A stretch of 64,000 nt of DNA, from the NCBI GenBank assembly GCA_001931535.1, contig CP016211.1, forward strand, positions 15,913,501 to 15,977,500, in the 5' to 3' direction. Below are positions 50,868 through 59,579 of the stretch, in pieces (the stretch's first letter is position 1; each line of letters starts with the position of its first letter). The position numbers and the translations under genes are program-made. A model generated the notes under the pieces. It made no database searches, was not told where the DNA came from, and saw only the letters and a program-made list of their open reading frames with translations. This DNA comes from Minicystis rosea. GTDB lineage: Bacteria; Myxococcota_A; Polyangia; Polyangiales; Polyangiaceae.

Positions 50868-52690
50868 AGCGGCTGCCGGCTCTCCCAGCGCTTGTACGCA
50901 CGGAATGCCTCGAGCGCTTCGACGCCGCGCGGGACGTCGAGCGAAGCGAGCGTCTTCGCGAGGATCCCGAACTCGTCGGAGTAGTGCTTGTGCGGCGTTC
51001 TCCGCTGCCGATCGTCGTCCCACTCGCCGCTGGCAGCCTTCTCTTCACGTTCGAGCTGCGCGAGCAACGCCGGGATGACGCGCGGGTCGCCCTTCTTCTT
51101 CAAGACGGCGCGCGAGTGGGGGTACACCTCCGCGAAGTTGCAGAGGAGCGCTTCGAAGACGCGATCGTCGCGCACGTGGTGTCGAAGGAGGTACGCCGCC
51201 GCGCGCGATTGGGAGGACCCGTAGATCATGATCACCCCGAACGGTCTCGGTGCGCGCGTGAGCGGCAGCTCCTCGAGGAGCGGTTCGATCATGTCCTTGG
51301 AGACTCGACCCCCCAGCGCCTCGAACGCATTCGCCACGTGCTCGGGCCAGTCGTCCATGAGCCGCGCCGACGTGGGCGAGCGCACGAGGGACGCGAGAAA
51401 CGGCAGCGCCTGGGCCGCCTTCTGCCGCGTGAGGATCTGGAGCGCGATCATCCGCTCTTCACTCGTTTCACGCAGGGAAAGGACGAGCTGCGGCCAAGCC
51501 TTGGGGAGCTCGCGCTCCAAGGTCCGAAACTCCTCGCGTTCGGGCGTGGTGTCTTCGTGCCACCCGCCGCACCTCGCCAGCAGATGGGCGTAGGCCAGCC
51601 GCTCTTGAGGATGGAGGGCCTGCACGTGAGCGACGAGCGACGCGACGTCCAACGTGGCGTCGGCTTCGCGGAACGCGCGGGCTTGCTCGTCGACGCGCGC
51701 GAGCACGTCGATCGGCCGGTCCGTCGGCCGGCTCACCAGGCCTCTCGCCTCGGCATCCGTGAGGGACGCGGCGAGCTCGACGCGCGCTTCGTTCTCGCGA
51801 GGTGTCGTGAAGAACGGATCGGGAGGTGTCCGGACGACGTTGCAGCGAAGCTTGGCCCGAACCTCGTCGGGCACGGGCGCACGCGCCGCGAGCGCGGCCA
51901 GAAAGCCGTCGCGCCCGACTTCGTCCGAGAGCATCTTCGAGACGCGTTTTTGCCCGGTCTCGAAGACGGACGCCGTGACACGACGATGAAGGAGCCGAAA
52001 CCACTCCTTCGCGTACGACGCACGCAGCTCGGCTTCGATCGTGTCGCCCGCGGCGATCGCTTCCAGCAGATCGAGCAGCGCCCATGCCGCGACGTTCTCG
52101 CCGAGGACGCGCTCGAGCGCCGCGTCGGCCGCCGGCTCGTCGCCTCGCCTCAACGCGTCCAGGAGCGCGTGCTGCGCGGTATCGTCGCCGACGCGGTAGA
52201 TCGCGGGGAGACCGTGCGCGACGTCGTAGTCGGTCCACTTGGAATGCGACTCCGATATCTTCTGCATGCCGCGCAGCGAGTTCGCGTGTTGCTCCGAGAG
52301 CAGGGCTTCGACCAACGCATCGGCGCTCGCGAACGTGCGGAGCGTGCCGTCGACATGGAGCCGTAGGATCTCGGTGTCGGCGCCGGCCACGAGCAGCAGC
52401 CCACGGACATCGACCCCCCACGCGACGAGCTTCGAAAAGCGGTCCTCCGAGATCTGCGGCCACGAGCCGCCGGCGCGGCGGAGACGGGCGGGCCCCTCGA
52501 GGATGTTCTGATAACCGCGCCATTCGGGATCGTCCTGCGACGTCGACAGGAGCCGAACCTGCCCGCACAGCGTCCCCACGCCGAAGGCCTCGTAGAGATC
52601 GCGGATGGGCGCCGGCACGTTGGCGTTCACCGCCCCTTTCGGGAGCGGAGCAGGCGTACCCACCTTCGTCAGATCGGAAAGGGTCGACAT
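50864..52690 (-). CDS. Hypothetical helical-repeat (HEAT-like) protein
   Basis: A 608-residue protein; ATG at 52690 with AGAGGAT upstream. The N-terminal third has mixed strands and helices (VRLLSTSQDDPEWRGYQN, WPQISEDRFSKLVAWG). The rest is rich in paired helices (ALLDALRRGDEPAADAALE, ARVDEQARAFREADATLDV, LPFLASLVRSPTSARLMDDW, DPRVIPALLAQLEREEKA), as in armadillo/HEAT folds. No signal peptide. The stop TAG is shared with the end of the adjacent IS630 element, but the pre-insertion sequence would also have given TAG here. Function unknown. Confidence 0.65.
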   Translation of the reverse strand: MSTLSDLTKVGTPAPLPKGAVNANVPAPIRDLYEAFGVGTLCGQVRLLSTSQDDPEWRGYQNILEGPARLRRAGGSWPQISEDRFSKLVAWGVDVRGLLLVAGADTEILRLHVDGTLRTFASADALVEALLSEQHANSLRGMQKISESHSKWTDYDVAHGLPAIYRVGDDTAQHALLDALRRGDEPAADAALERVLGENVAAWALLDLLEAIAAGDTIEAELRASYAKEWFRLLHRRVTASVFETGQKRVSKMLSDEVGRDGFLAALAARAPVPDEVRAKLRCNVVRTPPDPFFTTPRENEARVELAASLTDAEARGLVSRPTDRPIDVLARVDEQARAFREADATLDVASLVAHVQALHPQERLAYAHLLARCGGWHEDTTPEREEFRTLERELPKAWPQLVLSLRETSEERMIALQILTRQKAAQALPFLASLVRSPTSARLMDDWPEHVANAFEALGGRVSKDMIEPLLEELPLTRAPRPFGVIMIYGSSQSRAAAYLLRHHVRDDRVFEALLCNFAEVYPHSRAVLKKKGDPRVIPALLAQLEREEKAASGEWDDDRQRRTPHKHYSDEFGILAKTLASLDVPRGVEALEAFRAYKRWESRQPL

Positions 52691-52990
52691 GCGCGGTATC
52701 CTCTGACCCGAAGAAATCAGCTTCGGCAAGCGTCCGGAAGGACGGTCGGTGTACCAACATAGCAGCCTGCCGTGCGGCTCCCGCGTCCTCCCATCCGCGA
52801 CCGGGCGACGCGCTGTCGATCGTGCGTCTCCTGCGTGCTCGACACCTGCCGGGGGATGCGAGCGCGGCGATGCCGCGGTCATCCTGCACCGCGGGCCTGC
52901 TCGTGATTTGAGCGCCTTTGACCCCATTTGACTTTGGGGGCCGCGCGGCGGGAGCTATCCACGGAGCCCGGCTCGACGAAGGAGCATCTC
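52691..52990. other. Divergent intergenic region
   Basis: 300 bases between the helical-repeat gene and the decayed gene at 52991. No gene seen; it likely holds both promoters. Confidence 0.4.
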
Positions 52991-53520
52991 ATGGCGAAAA
53001 CGACTGCTGCGAAGAAGAGCGCGGCGAAGGCACCCGAGGCGAAGGCTGCGGCGAAGGAGATCGGCGCGGAGGCCGCCGGCGCTCGTCCCCGACAGGAGCC
53101 TCGAGAAGCTGCGCAAGGCCGCCCAACTCGAACCGCTGCTCGCCTCGCTCACCCGGAGCGACGAGCCGCACGCGCCCGCGCGGCCCACCGTCGGCTCGCG
53201 CGACGGGCGCCCGCTCATCGCGAGCTGATCCGCGCGCGGACTGTCGAGATTCACCACCTGGAACGAGCCGCACGGCGAGCACGTCGCGCGGTTCCGGCGC
53301 GACGACAGGGCGAATCGGATGCTGATGCGCTCGACCCCGCCACGTCGATGGTGCGCGGCAAAGGATGGGGCGATTGCCATCGCGATCCGACCTCGATCTC
53401 GATGCCGCGCACGTCATGGCCGTCGGCCACGTCATCATCCTCCCGGCGCACACCTCGAGCGCCGACGACGTCTCTTCGGCGGGGCGTGGGGGGTTGGGGA
53501 AAGCTGATCCTCGCCGTTCG
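52991..53520 (+). pseudogene. Decayed gene with histone-like Lys/Ala N-terminus
   Basis: The ATG at 52991 follows GGAG and reads MAKTTAAKKSAAKAPEAKAA, a basic Lys/Ala-rich tail. The homologous continuation is in the next frame (VPDRSLEKLRKAAQLEPLLA, SLTRSDEPHAPARPTVGSRD) until an in-frame TGA at 53226-53228, then the same frame resumes (SRFTTWNEPHGEHVARFRRD) and later shifts again (LDLDAAHVMAVGHVIILPAH). Multiple frameshifts and a stop show decay. I do not recognise the original family. The region to 53900 shows no intact gene. Confidence 0.75.
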
Positions 53521-53909
53521 TACGCGAGGGCGTGTACGGATGGATGCCTGTCGGCGATCGCGCCGAGGTGGGGTGATCGCTCGCGTTCGGGGGCAGCTCT
53601 ACCGGCCACGCGAGGAGAGCCCGTTTGTGCTCGTCGACAAGCTGGAGATGGACGAACCGCCACCCTGTTGGCGCCTCGCGAGCGTGGGAATGAGCAGCCG
53701 GAGCGCGATTCGCCATCTCGAGGAGAGCTCGCGCCTGTTCGAGGACTCGACCAGGATCGCGGAGGGGATGTTCGCGCAACGGCAACGTGGGGAAAGTTGC
53801 CCTTTGGCTTCCCGAGCGTCGCAGTCGCCGAATGTGTTCGCCATGCCTGCGGCCCTGTGACAAACGTCGTCACGCGGGGGGCTAAAGGCGGTCCGAGGTC
53901 TTGGTCTTC
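53521..53909. other. Intergenic DNA, no gene supported
   Basis: About 390 bases between the decayed gene and the metalloprotease gene. Frames are short and unprotein-like; probably further eroded sequence plus the promoter of the metalloprotease. Confidence 0.35.
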
Positions 53910-55382
53910 ATGAAACGAACGGCGCTGTGGGGTGTGGTTGCGCTCTGCCTCCCTCTGACCCTCGTCGCCGCGTGCGGCGGCGGCTCCTCCGGCACAGGCG
54001 GCGCGGGCGGTAGCGGCGGGGATGTGTCGATCGGCGCGCCCGGCGTGACGATCCGCGAGGTGGCGCTCTACCAAGGCACCAAGCGTGACCTCATGAAGGA
54101 CGGCGCGGCCGTCGATTCGAGTGTGCCGCTGGTCGCCGGTCGCGACGCTGTCGTCCGCGTGTTCTACGATACCGGCGTCGCCTACGACGGCGCGTCGGTC
54201 ACCGCCCGGCTCACGATCGGCAATGGCGATCCGATCGAGGTCGAAGGCGTCCTGGGCGCCGCTTCCAGCGACGACGATCTCGCGAGCACGGTCGTCTTCA
54301 CGATCCCCGGCGAGCGCATCGTGTCGGGCTCGGTCGACTACGCGATCGAGCTCTCGCAAAACGGCCTCGCGGCGCGCGACAACGAGGCGGCACGCTGGCC
54401 GTCCCACGACACGCAGTCGCTCGCGGTGCGCGGCACCGGCAAGCCGTTCCGCGTCGAGCTCGTCCCGTTCCGCTACGACGCCGACGGCTCCGGTCGTCTG
54501 CCCGATACGTCGGCCGCGACGGTCGAGAAGTACCGCGCGCGCTTCCAAGCGCTCTATCCGGTCGCGTCGGTCGACGTCACGCTCCACGACGCCGTCTCCT
54601 GGAGCACCGCGATTGATCCCGGAGGCGACGGCTGGGACGAGATCCTCGAGGCGCTCTACGACCTGCGCGGCGCCGAAGCGCCCGACGACGAGGTCTACTA
54701 TTACGGCCTCTTCGCGCCGGAAAACGACTTCGACACCTATTGCAAGGACGGCTGCATCCTCGGCCTCACCTGGCTCAACGACACGCCCGCGGCGACGGGC
54801 AGCGTCGACATGCGCTTCGCGCTCGGCGTCTCGTACCCCGACTACGACTATGCCTGGGACACGGCCGTCCACGAGCTCGGTCACGCGCTCGGTCGTCAGC
54901 ACGCCGACTGCGGCGACGCCGACGATGTCGATCCGTCGTTCCCCTATGCCAACGGCGGCATCGGCGTATGGGGTCTCGACACCGCGACGATGACGCTGCA
55001 CTCGCCCGACGTCGGCACCGACGTGATGGGCTATTGCGAGAACGTCTGGGTCTCCGACTACACCTGGTCGGCGGTCTTCGACCGATTGGAGAACACCGCG
55101 AGCGCGCGCTGGATCGGCGGCCCGATCGCGGCGCTGCGCGTGCGTCTCGACGGCGATCGGCGCGTGGTCGCGACGTCGATGACGAAGATCGATCCGCGCG
55201 TGCACAGCGGCCACGTCGTGCCGGCGCGCTGGCGCGATGCCGCCGGGAGCCTCGTCACCGCCGACGCGCGCGTCTTCTCCTACGACCACTTGCCCGGGTC
55301 GAGCGTGCTCGTCCCCGGTGTCGACGCGTCGTCCACCGCGGTCGAGCTCGAGATCGACGGCGCGTGGATCGCGGTGCGATGA
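53910..55382 (+). CDS. Zinc metalloprotease lipoprotein (HExxHxxGxxH)
   Basis: A 490-residue lipoprotein; the ATG at 53910 is preferred over an in-frame TTG at 53901. Lipobox LVAAC, then a Gly/Ser linker. N-terminal beta-rich region (VTIREVALYQGTKRDLM, VVRVFYDTGVAYDGASVTAR) leads to the catalytic motif VHELGHALGRQH (His321, Glu322, His325, His331) and a Met-turn-like TDVMGYC (about 371-376), as in metzincins. All zinc ligands are present. The C-terminal beta domain (about 395-490) may bind substrates. Family not identified beyond metzincin/M66-like; predation or matrix degradation is plausible. Confidence 0.88.
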   Translation: MKRTALWGVVALCLPLTLVAACGGGSSGTGGAGGSGGDVSIGAPGVTIREVALYQGTKRDLMKDGAAVDSSVPLVAGRDAVVRVFYDTGVAYDGASVTARLTIGNGDPIEVEGVLGAASSDDDLASTVVFTIPGERIVSGSVDYAIELSQNGLAARDNEAARWPSHDTQSLAVRGTGKPFRVELVPFRYDADGSGRLPDTSAATVEKYRARFQALYPVASVDVTLHDAVSWSTAIDPGGDGWDEILEALYDLRGAEAPDDEVYYYGLFAPENDFDTYCKDGCILGLTWLNDTPAATGSVDMRFALGVSYPDYDYAWDTAVHELGHALGRQHADCGDADDVDPSFPYANGGIGVWGLDTATMTLHSPDVGTDVMGYCENVWVSDYTWSAVFDRLENTASARWIGGPIAALRVRLDGDRRVVATSMTKIDPRVHSGHVVPARWRDAAGSLVTADARVFSYDHLPGSSVLVPGVDASSTAVELEIDGAWIAVR

Positions 55383-55427
55383 TGCGCGGCTCGCGCTGCG
55401 TGGCCCACGCAGAGGGCGTGGGTTGAG

Positions 55428-55456
55428 AGGCCTTTGGGCTTCCGGAGCCCGTTTGC
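55428..55456. repeat. Dispersed 29-base repeat, copy 2
   Basis: Shares the 16 bases TCCGGAGCCCGTTTGC and flanking AGGCC with 47288-47316. Here it also forms a small hairpin GGGCT/AGCCC. It lies between convergent genes (stops 55382 and 55498). Confidence 0.55.
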
Positions 55457-55497
55457 AGCGCTGCGTGTCGATGCTCTGGGTGTCACGGCGCCAGCCG

Positions 55498-56115
55498 TCA
55501 GAATGTGCCCACCAGACTCATGGTGCCTCCGTACGCTGACGGCGCGAGCACGAGGTCGAGCGGCCGCGCCGACGGCTTCTTCGGCTTCAGATCGCGCGCC
55601 GTGATCGTCTCTCCCGTCACCGCGAACAAGATCGCGCCCGTCACCGAAATCGAGATCAGCACCGCGGCCGTGGTGACGAGGACGCCGGCGGCCGTCTTCG
55701 AGATGTTGAATCCCGGACAGCCTGCGCTGCCGGCGCAAGTCTTCACATATCCATAGATACCGAGCCCGAGGGCGGCGCCGCCGGCGCCGATACCGCCGAT
55801 CGCCGTCCAGCCGGCCACGGTGTGGAGCTTGGGCGCGCCGGAGTTGTAGGTGATCTCGGTGGGACCGTCGAGGAACATCTCCTCTTTGGCATCACCGATC
55901 GAGATTACGTATTTGTCGGGCAAAAGGTGCATCTGGCAGGTCGGAGAGCACTGCGCTCCGCCGCGCTGGCCGATGGACCAAGTCCTCCCTTTCGGGGAGA
56001 CGGTGACCTCGAAGGGTTTCGGATCATCGGCTGAGGCGGAGCGCGTCGCAGCGGCGGCGGCGATGAGCAACAGAGAGGCGAAGAGGCGTGGGAGAGGGGG
56101 GTGATGTGGCTTCAT
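55498..56115 (-). CDS. Secreted/membrane protein of unknown function
   Basis: A 205-residue protein; ATG at 56115. Signal peptide LFASLLLIAAAAATRSASA, then a beta-rich region with a Cys pair (GGAQCSPTCQMHLLPDKYVI) and two hydrophobic segments (TAIGGIGAGGAALGLGIYGY, TAAGVLVTTAAVLISISVTG), ending in a basic PKKPSARP tail. The PEGA-like start and two helices are the layout of the protein at 31, though the sequences differ. Confidence 0.65.
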   Translation of the reverse strand: MKPHHPPLPRLFASLLLIAAAAATRSASADDPKPFEVTVSPKGRTWSIGQRGGAQCSPTCQMHLLPDKYVISIGDAKEEMFLDGPTEITYNSGAPKLHTVAGWTAIGGIGAGGAALGLGIYGYVKTCAGSAGCPGFNISKTAAGVLVTTAAVLISISVTGAILFAVTGETITARDLKPKKPSARPLDLVLAPSAYGGTMSLVGTF

Positions 56116-56514
56116 CGGTGGGTGTTCGCGGAGAAGCGCTGGATTCTACACCGATGGCCTCGCGGTGCTCTCACGGGGTGAGGGCGATGCGTGCGAGCGA
56201 CACCTGGAGCGCGTGACGACGAGGCTCGATCGATCGCAGAGCTGGGTGCTGCGACAGGCCATCGCGCGCGGAGTCTCGGGCTGAGCGGCTCCGATCCGCG
56301 CGTTCGCAACGCCCGCTCGGGTCGGGATGGGCTTTGCTTCGGCTATCCGCCTGACCAGGAAGGCACGATTGGGCAGCCGCCGAGGCCGCAGCGCTCGGCG
56401 GCGGCCAATGAAAGCCGCGTGCGCTGGGCGTCGTTGGCGCGTCTGGTCGGGGCTTGACCCGCTCCGACGGCGCGACGATGCTCGGGGGCGTCAACCGAAC
56501 GGGAGGAGGCAAGC

Positions 56515-58296
56515 GTGGCTGTCGTGCCGAGTCGCTGGCTGTTGGGTGCTCTACTCGCGGTCTCCCCATGCACGGTCCTCGTCGCCGGGTGCAGCAAAGA
56601 CCCCGCACCGACCCCGAGCCCGAAGCCGAGCTCCGTGTGCAGCAGGCTGGGCACGTCGAAACCGAGCCCGAGCCCCGCGGCCGGCCCGTTCACGGTCGTT
56701 CATGTCGATCCCAGCGCTGCGGCGCCGCTCCAGCTCGCCGTGCAGGCGTGCGCCGGTCTGCAGAATCGCGCGACCGGCGGGTCCGTGTACGTCGAAGCCG
56801 ACCCGCACGACGCCACATGGCTGGACGAGCTGAATCTGAGCCCGACCGCAGAGGTCAGCGCGCCGGACTTTCTGAGCTCGTGCGTCGCCGCGTTTCCTAC
56901 CTGCGTTCGCTACGATTACGCGAGCCAGCAAGCATTGTTGCCGAACATCCTCACGGTCGCTGCGGCGCTCGGTGCGGTTCTGCTGGACGGCAGCTTGAAC
57001 GTGCCTTGCGGCAGCGTGGCGTTCGACGCGACCCAGGAACTGAAAGACAAGAACACTCCCGCTCTGGCCACCCAATACGTCTTCGACACCTATGGTGCAG
57101 AGACGACCGGTCTGGCGATGCTGAGCCCCGGATACGACGAGCACCCGGAGGACAACGCGAATCCCCCGATCACGGGGGACATGAAGCCTGCGCTGGTCGA
57201 CTTCGTGTTCTCGCAGAAGCTGTTCGTGCTGTACCTGATCAACGGTTGCATCGACGGCAACCCCGAAAAAGACGTGCTCAGCGGTATCGTCAACGCCGGC
57301 CGTTGGGCGACGCCGCTGGGCGTCTACGGGTACAACAGCTCGTGGAACATCGCCGGCGGCGACATCTACGAAGCACAGACGCGCTGCTTGGATTCCCGCA
57401 ACATGGGCGCCATCGCCAGCATGACGAGCAACCTGTCCTTCTTCTCCACGCGCACGCCCCCAATCGTCGCCGTGGACGTGGTCAAACAGAGCGAGCTCGA
57501 GTCGATCTCTTACGATGCCGGCAAGACGTATGTCGCGTTCGTCGTGGGGGACGGCGACAACATCCAGTACATGAAGACCACGCGGCACGACTGGTTTCGA
57601 CAGCGGCTGACCGACTGTGAGGATGCGACCGCGGGGTGTCCGCCGCTCACCTGGACCATTTCTCCGCACCTCGCGCGGCTCGCGCCCGATCTGCTCCGTT
57701 GGTATTACGAGCAGAGCCACAAGTCCGGCAAAGACTACTTCGCTCTACCGCCCAGCGGCCACCTGTACGCTTACCCGTCGTCGCTGGCCGAGGGCGAGCA
57801 AGACCGATTCGTCACCGCGACGGAAGACGACGCCTGCATCCTCGGTACCACCGGCACCGTGCATTGGGATTGGCTCGGCACCTGGACCGACGCGGAAGAG
57901 CACTTCCTGCCCAAGTACGCGAAGACCGACGGTGTCATCCGCGGCGTGTTCCCCGTGAACGTGCCCTATTCCTTTCCCACCTTCACGTGGTGGCCGGAGG
58001 ACCAATTCTACGAGCTCCTCGCGGGCGCGGACGGCGGCAAGCTCGCGCTGTTCCGGCCCCGCGAGTGGCGGGGTGTCGACAACGACGTGGATCCGCACTT
58101 CTTGAGCCCGCAGAAGATGGCCGACGAGATCGGCAATTACCCCAAAGGCACGATCACCTGGGTCTACCTGACGAGCGATGGAGGGCTGACCCTGGAGAAC
58201 TCGTTCCTGGCCGTCGCCAAGCTCTTGCCTCCGCACGTCCAGCTCGTGAGCACCGGCACGGCGGCGAAGCTGGCGCTCGCCGCGGGTCAACAATAG
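56515..58296 (+). CDS. GxGYxYP-family putative glycoside hydrolase lipoprotein
   Basis: A 593-residue lipoprotein; GTG start at 56515 with a strong GGGAGGAGG site. Lipobox VAGC, then a Pro/Ser linker. N-terminal region (VVHVDPSAAAPLQLAVQACA, AGLQNRATGGSVYVEADPHD) and a catalytic-barrel-like region with AFVVGDGDNIQYMK and the family hallmark ALPPSGHLYAYPSS (variant of GxGYxYP). This family is predicted to hold glycosidases; no activity is established. It fits with the polymer-degrading set in the window. Confidence 0.85.
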   Translation: MAVVPSRWLLGALLAVSPCTVLVAGCSKDPAPTPSPKPSSVCSRLGTSKPSPSPAAGPFTVVHVDPSAAAPLQLAVQACAGLQNRATGGSVYVEADPHDATWLDELNLSPTAEVSAPDFLSSCVAAFPTCVRYDYASQQALLPNILTVAAALGAVLLDGSLNVPCGSVAFDATQELKDKNTPALATQYVFDTYGAETTGLAMLSPGYDEHPEDNANPPITGDMKPALVDFVFSQKLFVLYLINGCIDGNPEKDVLSGIVNAGRWATPLGVYGYNSSWNIAGGDIYEAQTRCLDSRNMGAIASMTSNLSFFSTRTPPIVAVDVVKQSELESISYDAGKTYVAFVVGDGDNIQYMKTTRHDWFRQRLTDCEDATAGCPPLTWTISPHLARLAPDLLRWYYEQSHKSGKDYFALPPSGHLYAYPSSLAEGEQDRFVTATEDDACILGTTGTVHWDWLGTWTDAEEHFLPKYAKTDGVIRGVFPVNVPYSFPTFTWWPEDQFYELLAGADGGKLALFRPREWRGVDNDVDPHFLSPQKMADEIGNYPKGTITWVYLTSDGGLTLENSFLAVAKLLPPHVQLVSTGTAAKLALAAGQQ

Positions 58297-58422
58297 GGTG
58301 GAGGCGGACGCGCCGACACGGCGCATCCATACGTGTGCCGCTCGAGGCTCCGCGCCAGGAACGCCTTTATCCCAGCACAGGTGTCCATGCCCCCAAACGC
58401 CCTGGCCCGACATGGTGTATTC

Positions 58423-58461
58423 TTGGGACTGCCATTCACATTCCGCGAGTGGCAGTCCCAA
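58423..58461. terminator. Perfect 12-bp hairpin between convergent genes
   Basis: TTGGGACTGCCA (58423-58434) and TGGCAGTCCCAA (58450-58461) with a 15-base loop; allowing one G-T pair the stem extends to 15. Located between the stops of the genes at 56515 (+) and 58582 (-), consistent with a bidirectional terminator. No T-run. Confidence 0.8.
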
Positions 58462-58581
58462 TGGCACGCTCATGGACGTTCGCGCCATGGGAGAAGTGCG
58501 GCGACGGAGCGAGCTTGCTCGAGCTCGCGAGCGCGCTTTGGGCGGCTCTCCGCGCCCAGGGCCAAGCCCAACGCCGTGACG

Positions 58582-59427
58582 TCAAGGCGTGCGGAGCAGC
58601 TCCTTGAGCGCGCCGTTCTTCGCGAAGATCGCCGTCGCTCGCTCGCACCACGGTGAAGCTCCGTGCGAACCCATCGCGAAGCAGGTCACGAGGCGCGTCG
58701 CTTTCGCCCCCACGGGCACGATGACCATGCTCGTCCAGGCGTGCGGCGCGTCCAGCGTGGTCGCCCAGCAGGTCTTCCCTTCGAGCTCGAGCCTCTTCCG
58801 ATGGATGACGGCCGCGCCTTTGAAGCGCGCCTCCAAACCAGCCAGGTGCGTCTCCGCTGCGGCCTCGTCCGTGGGGGCGCTCGCGTCGCCGACGAACACC
58901 TTGGTGGAGGAGCAGTCGATGACGAGCCCGTTCTCCTGCGGGTGCTCCTCGATCATACAGCCCGCGAAGAACCCTGGTGGAGCCGGCGTCCTCGGCATGT
59001 CGGGCTCGAACTGGATCGGGTAGACCACGTTGACGACGCCTCCTTCGGGCGCGGGGAAGCGCAGTGCGGCGAACTGCTTGGCCACGCAGCGCGGCACCTC
59101 GGCGTCGGGGATGTCGGAGCCCGCCACGTCGATGATCGACACCGCGCCGTCGCGACCGATGACGAAACGAATCGTCACGCGGCCCCTCAGGTCGAGGTCA
59201 CGGCGAAGCCCCGCCTCGTAGCAGGCACGGTAATGTTCGAAGCCCGTCCGCACGATCCTCTGAATCTCCGCTGGCGGCAGCCTCCCGCGCACTGCCGACG
59301 AGTCCGCGGCAGCGGCGTCCCTCGCCTGGGGCGGCGTCACGGGAGGCTTCTCGGCGCAGCTGGTGATCGCCAGCGCGAGGGGAACGACGAAGGATCGGAG
59401 CTTCAGCGAGCGCGGATGACGCGGCAT
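58582..59427 (-). CDS. AgmX/PglI C-terminal-domain lipoprotein, paralogue of 31457
   Basis: A 281-residue lipoprotein; ATG at 59427. Lipobox ITSC. The TonB-C-like domain (RTGFEHYRACYEAGLRRDLD, RFVIGRDGAVSIIDVAGSDI) is followed by a second half (GCMIEEHPQENGLVIDCSST, CWATTLDAPHAWTSMVIVPV, WCERATAIFAKNGALKELL) that parallels the gene at 31457 in order and cysteine positions. So a conserved two-domain lipoprotein family of unknown role exists here, with one copy beside the signalling block. Confidence 0.8.
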   Translation of the reverse strand: MPRHPRSLKLRSFVVPLALAITSCAEKPPVTPPQARDAAAADSSAVRGRLPPAEIQRIVRTGFEHYRACYEAGLRRDLDLRGRVTIRFVIGRDGAVSIIDVAGSDIPDAEVPRCVAKQFAALRFPAPEGGVVNVVYPIQFEPDMPRTPAPPGFFAGCMIEEHPQENGLVIDCSSTKVFVGDASAPTDEAAAETHLAGLEARFKGAAVIHRKRLELEGKTCWATTLDAPHAWTSMVIVPVGAKATRLVTCFAMGSHGASPWCERATAIFAKNGALKELLRTP

Positions 59428-59579
59428 GGTGGCGCACTTCAATCACAGTTTCCTCAGACCCGCAGCACCGGATCGCGGATCGGGTGTTTCGTTCACTGCC
59501 GGCGACAGGACGACGTTGCTAGAGCTCGCGAACCCACTTGGAACGGCTATCCGTCCACCCGGCGGGTATAAGGCAGCGC

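Noticed and set aside
52989..55289. A 766-residue minus-strand open frame
   Set aside because: It is antisense to the metalloprotease gene and the decayed gene; no motif.
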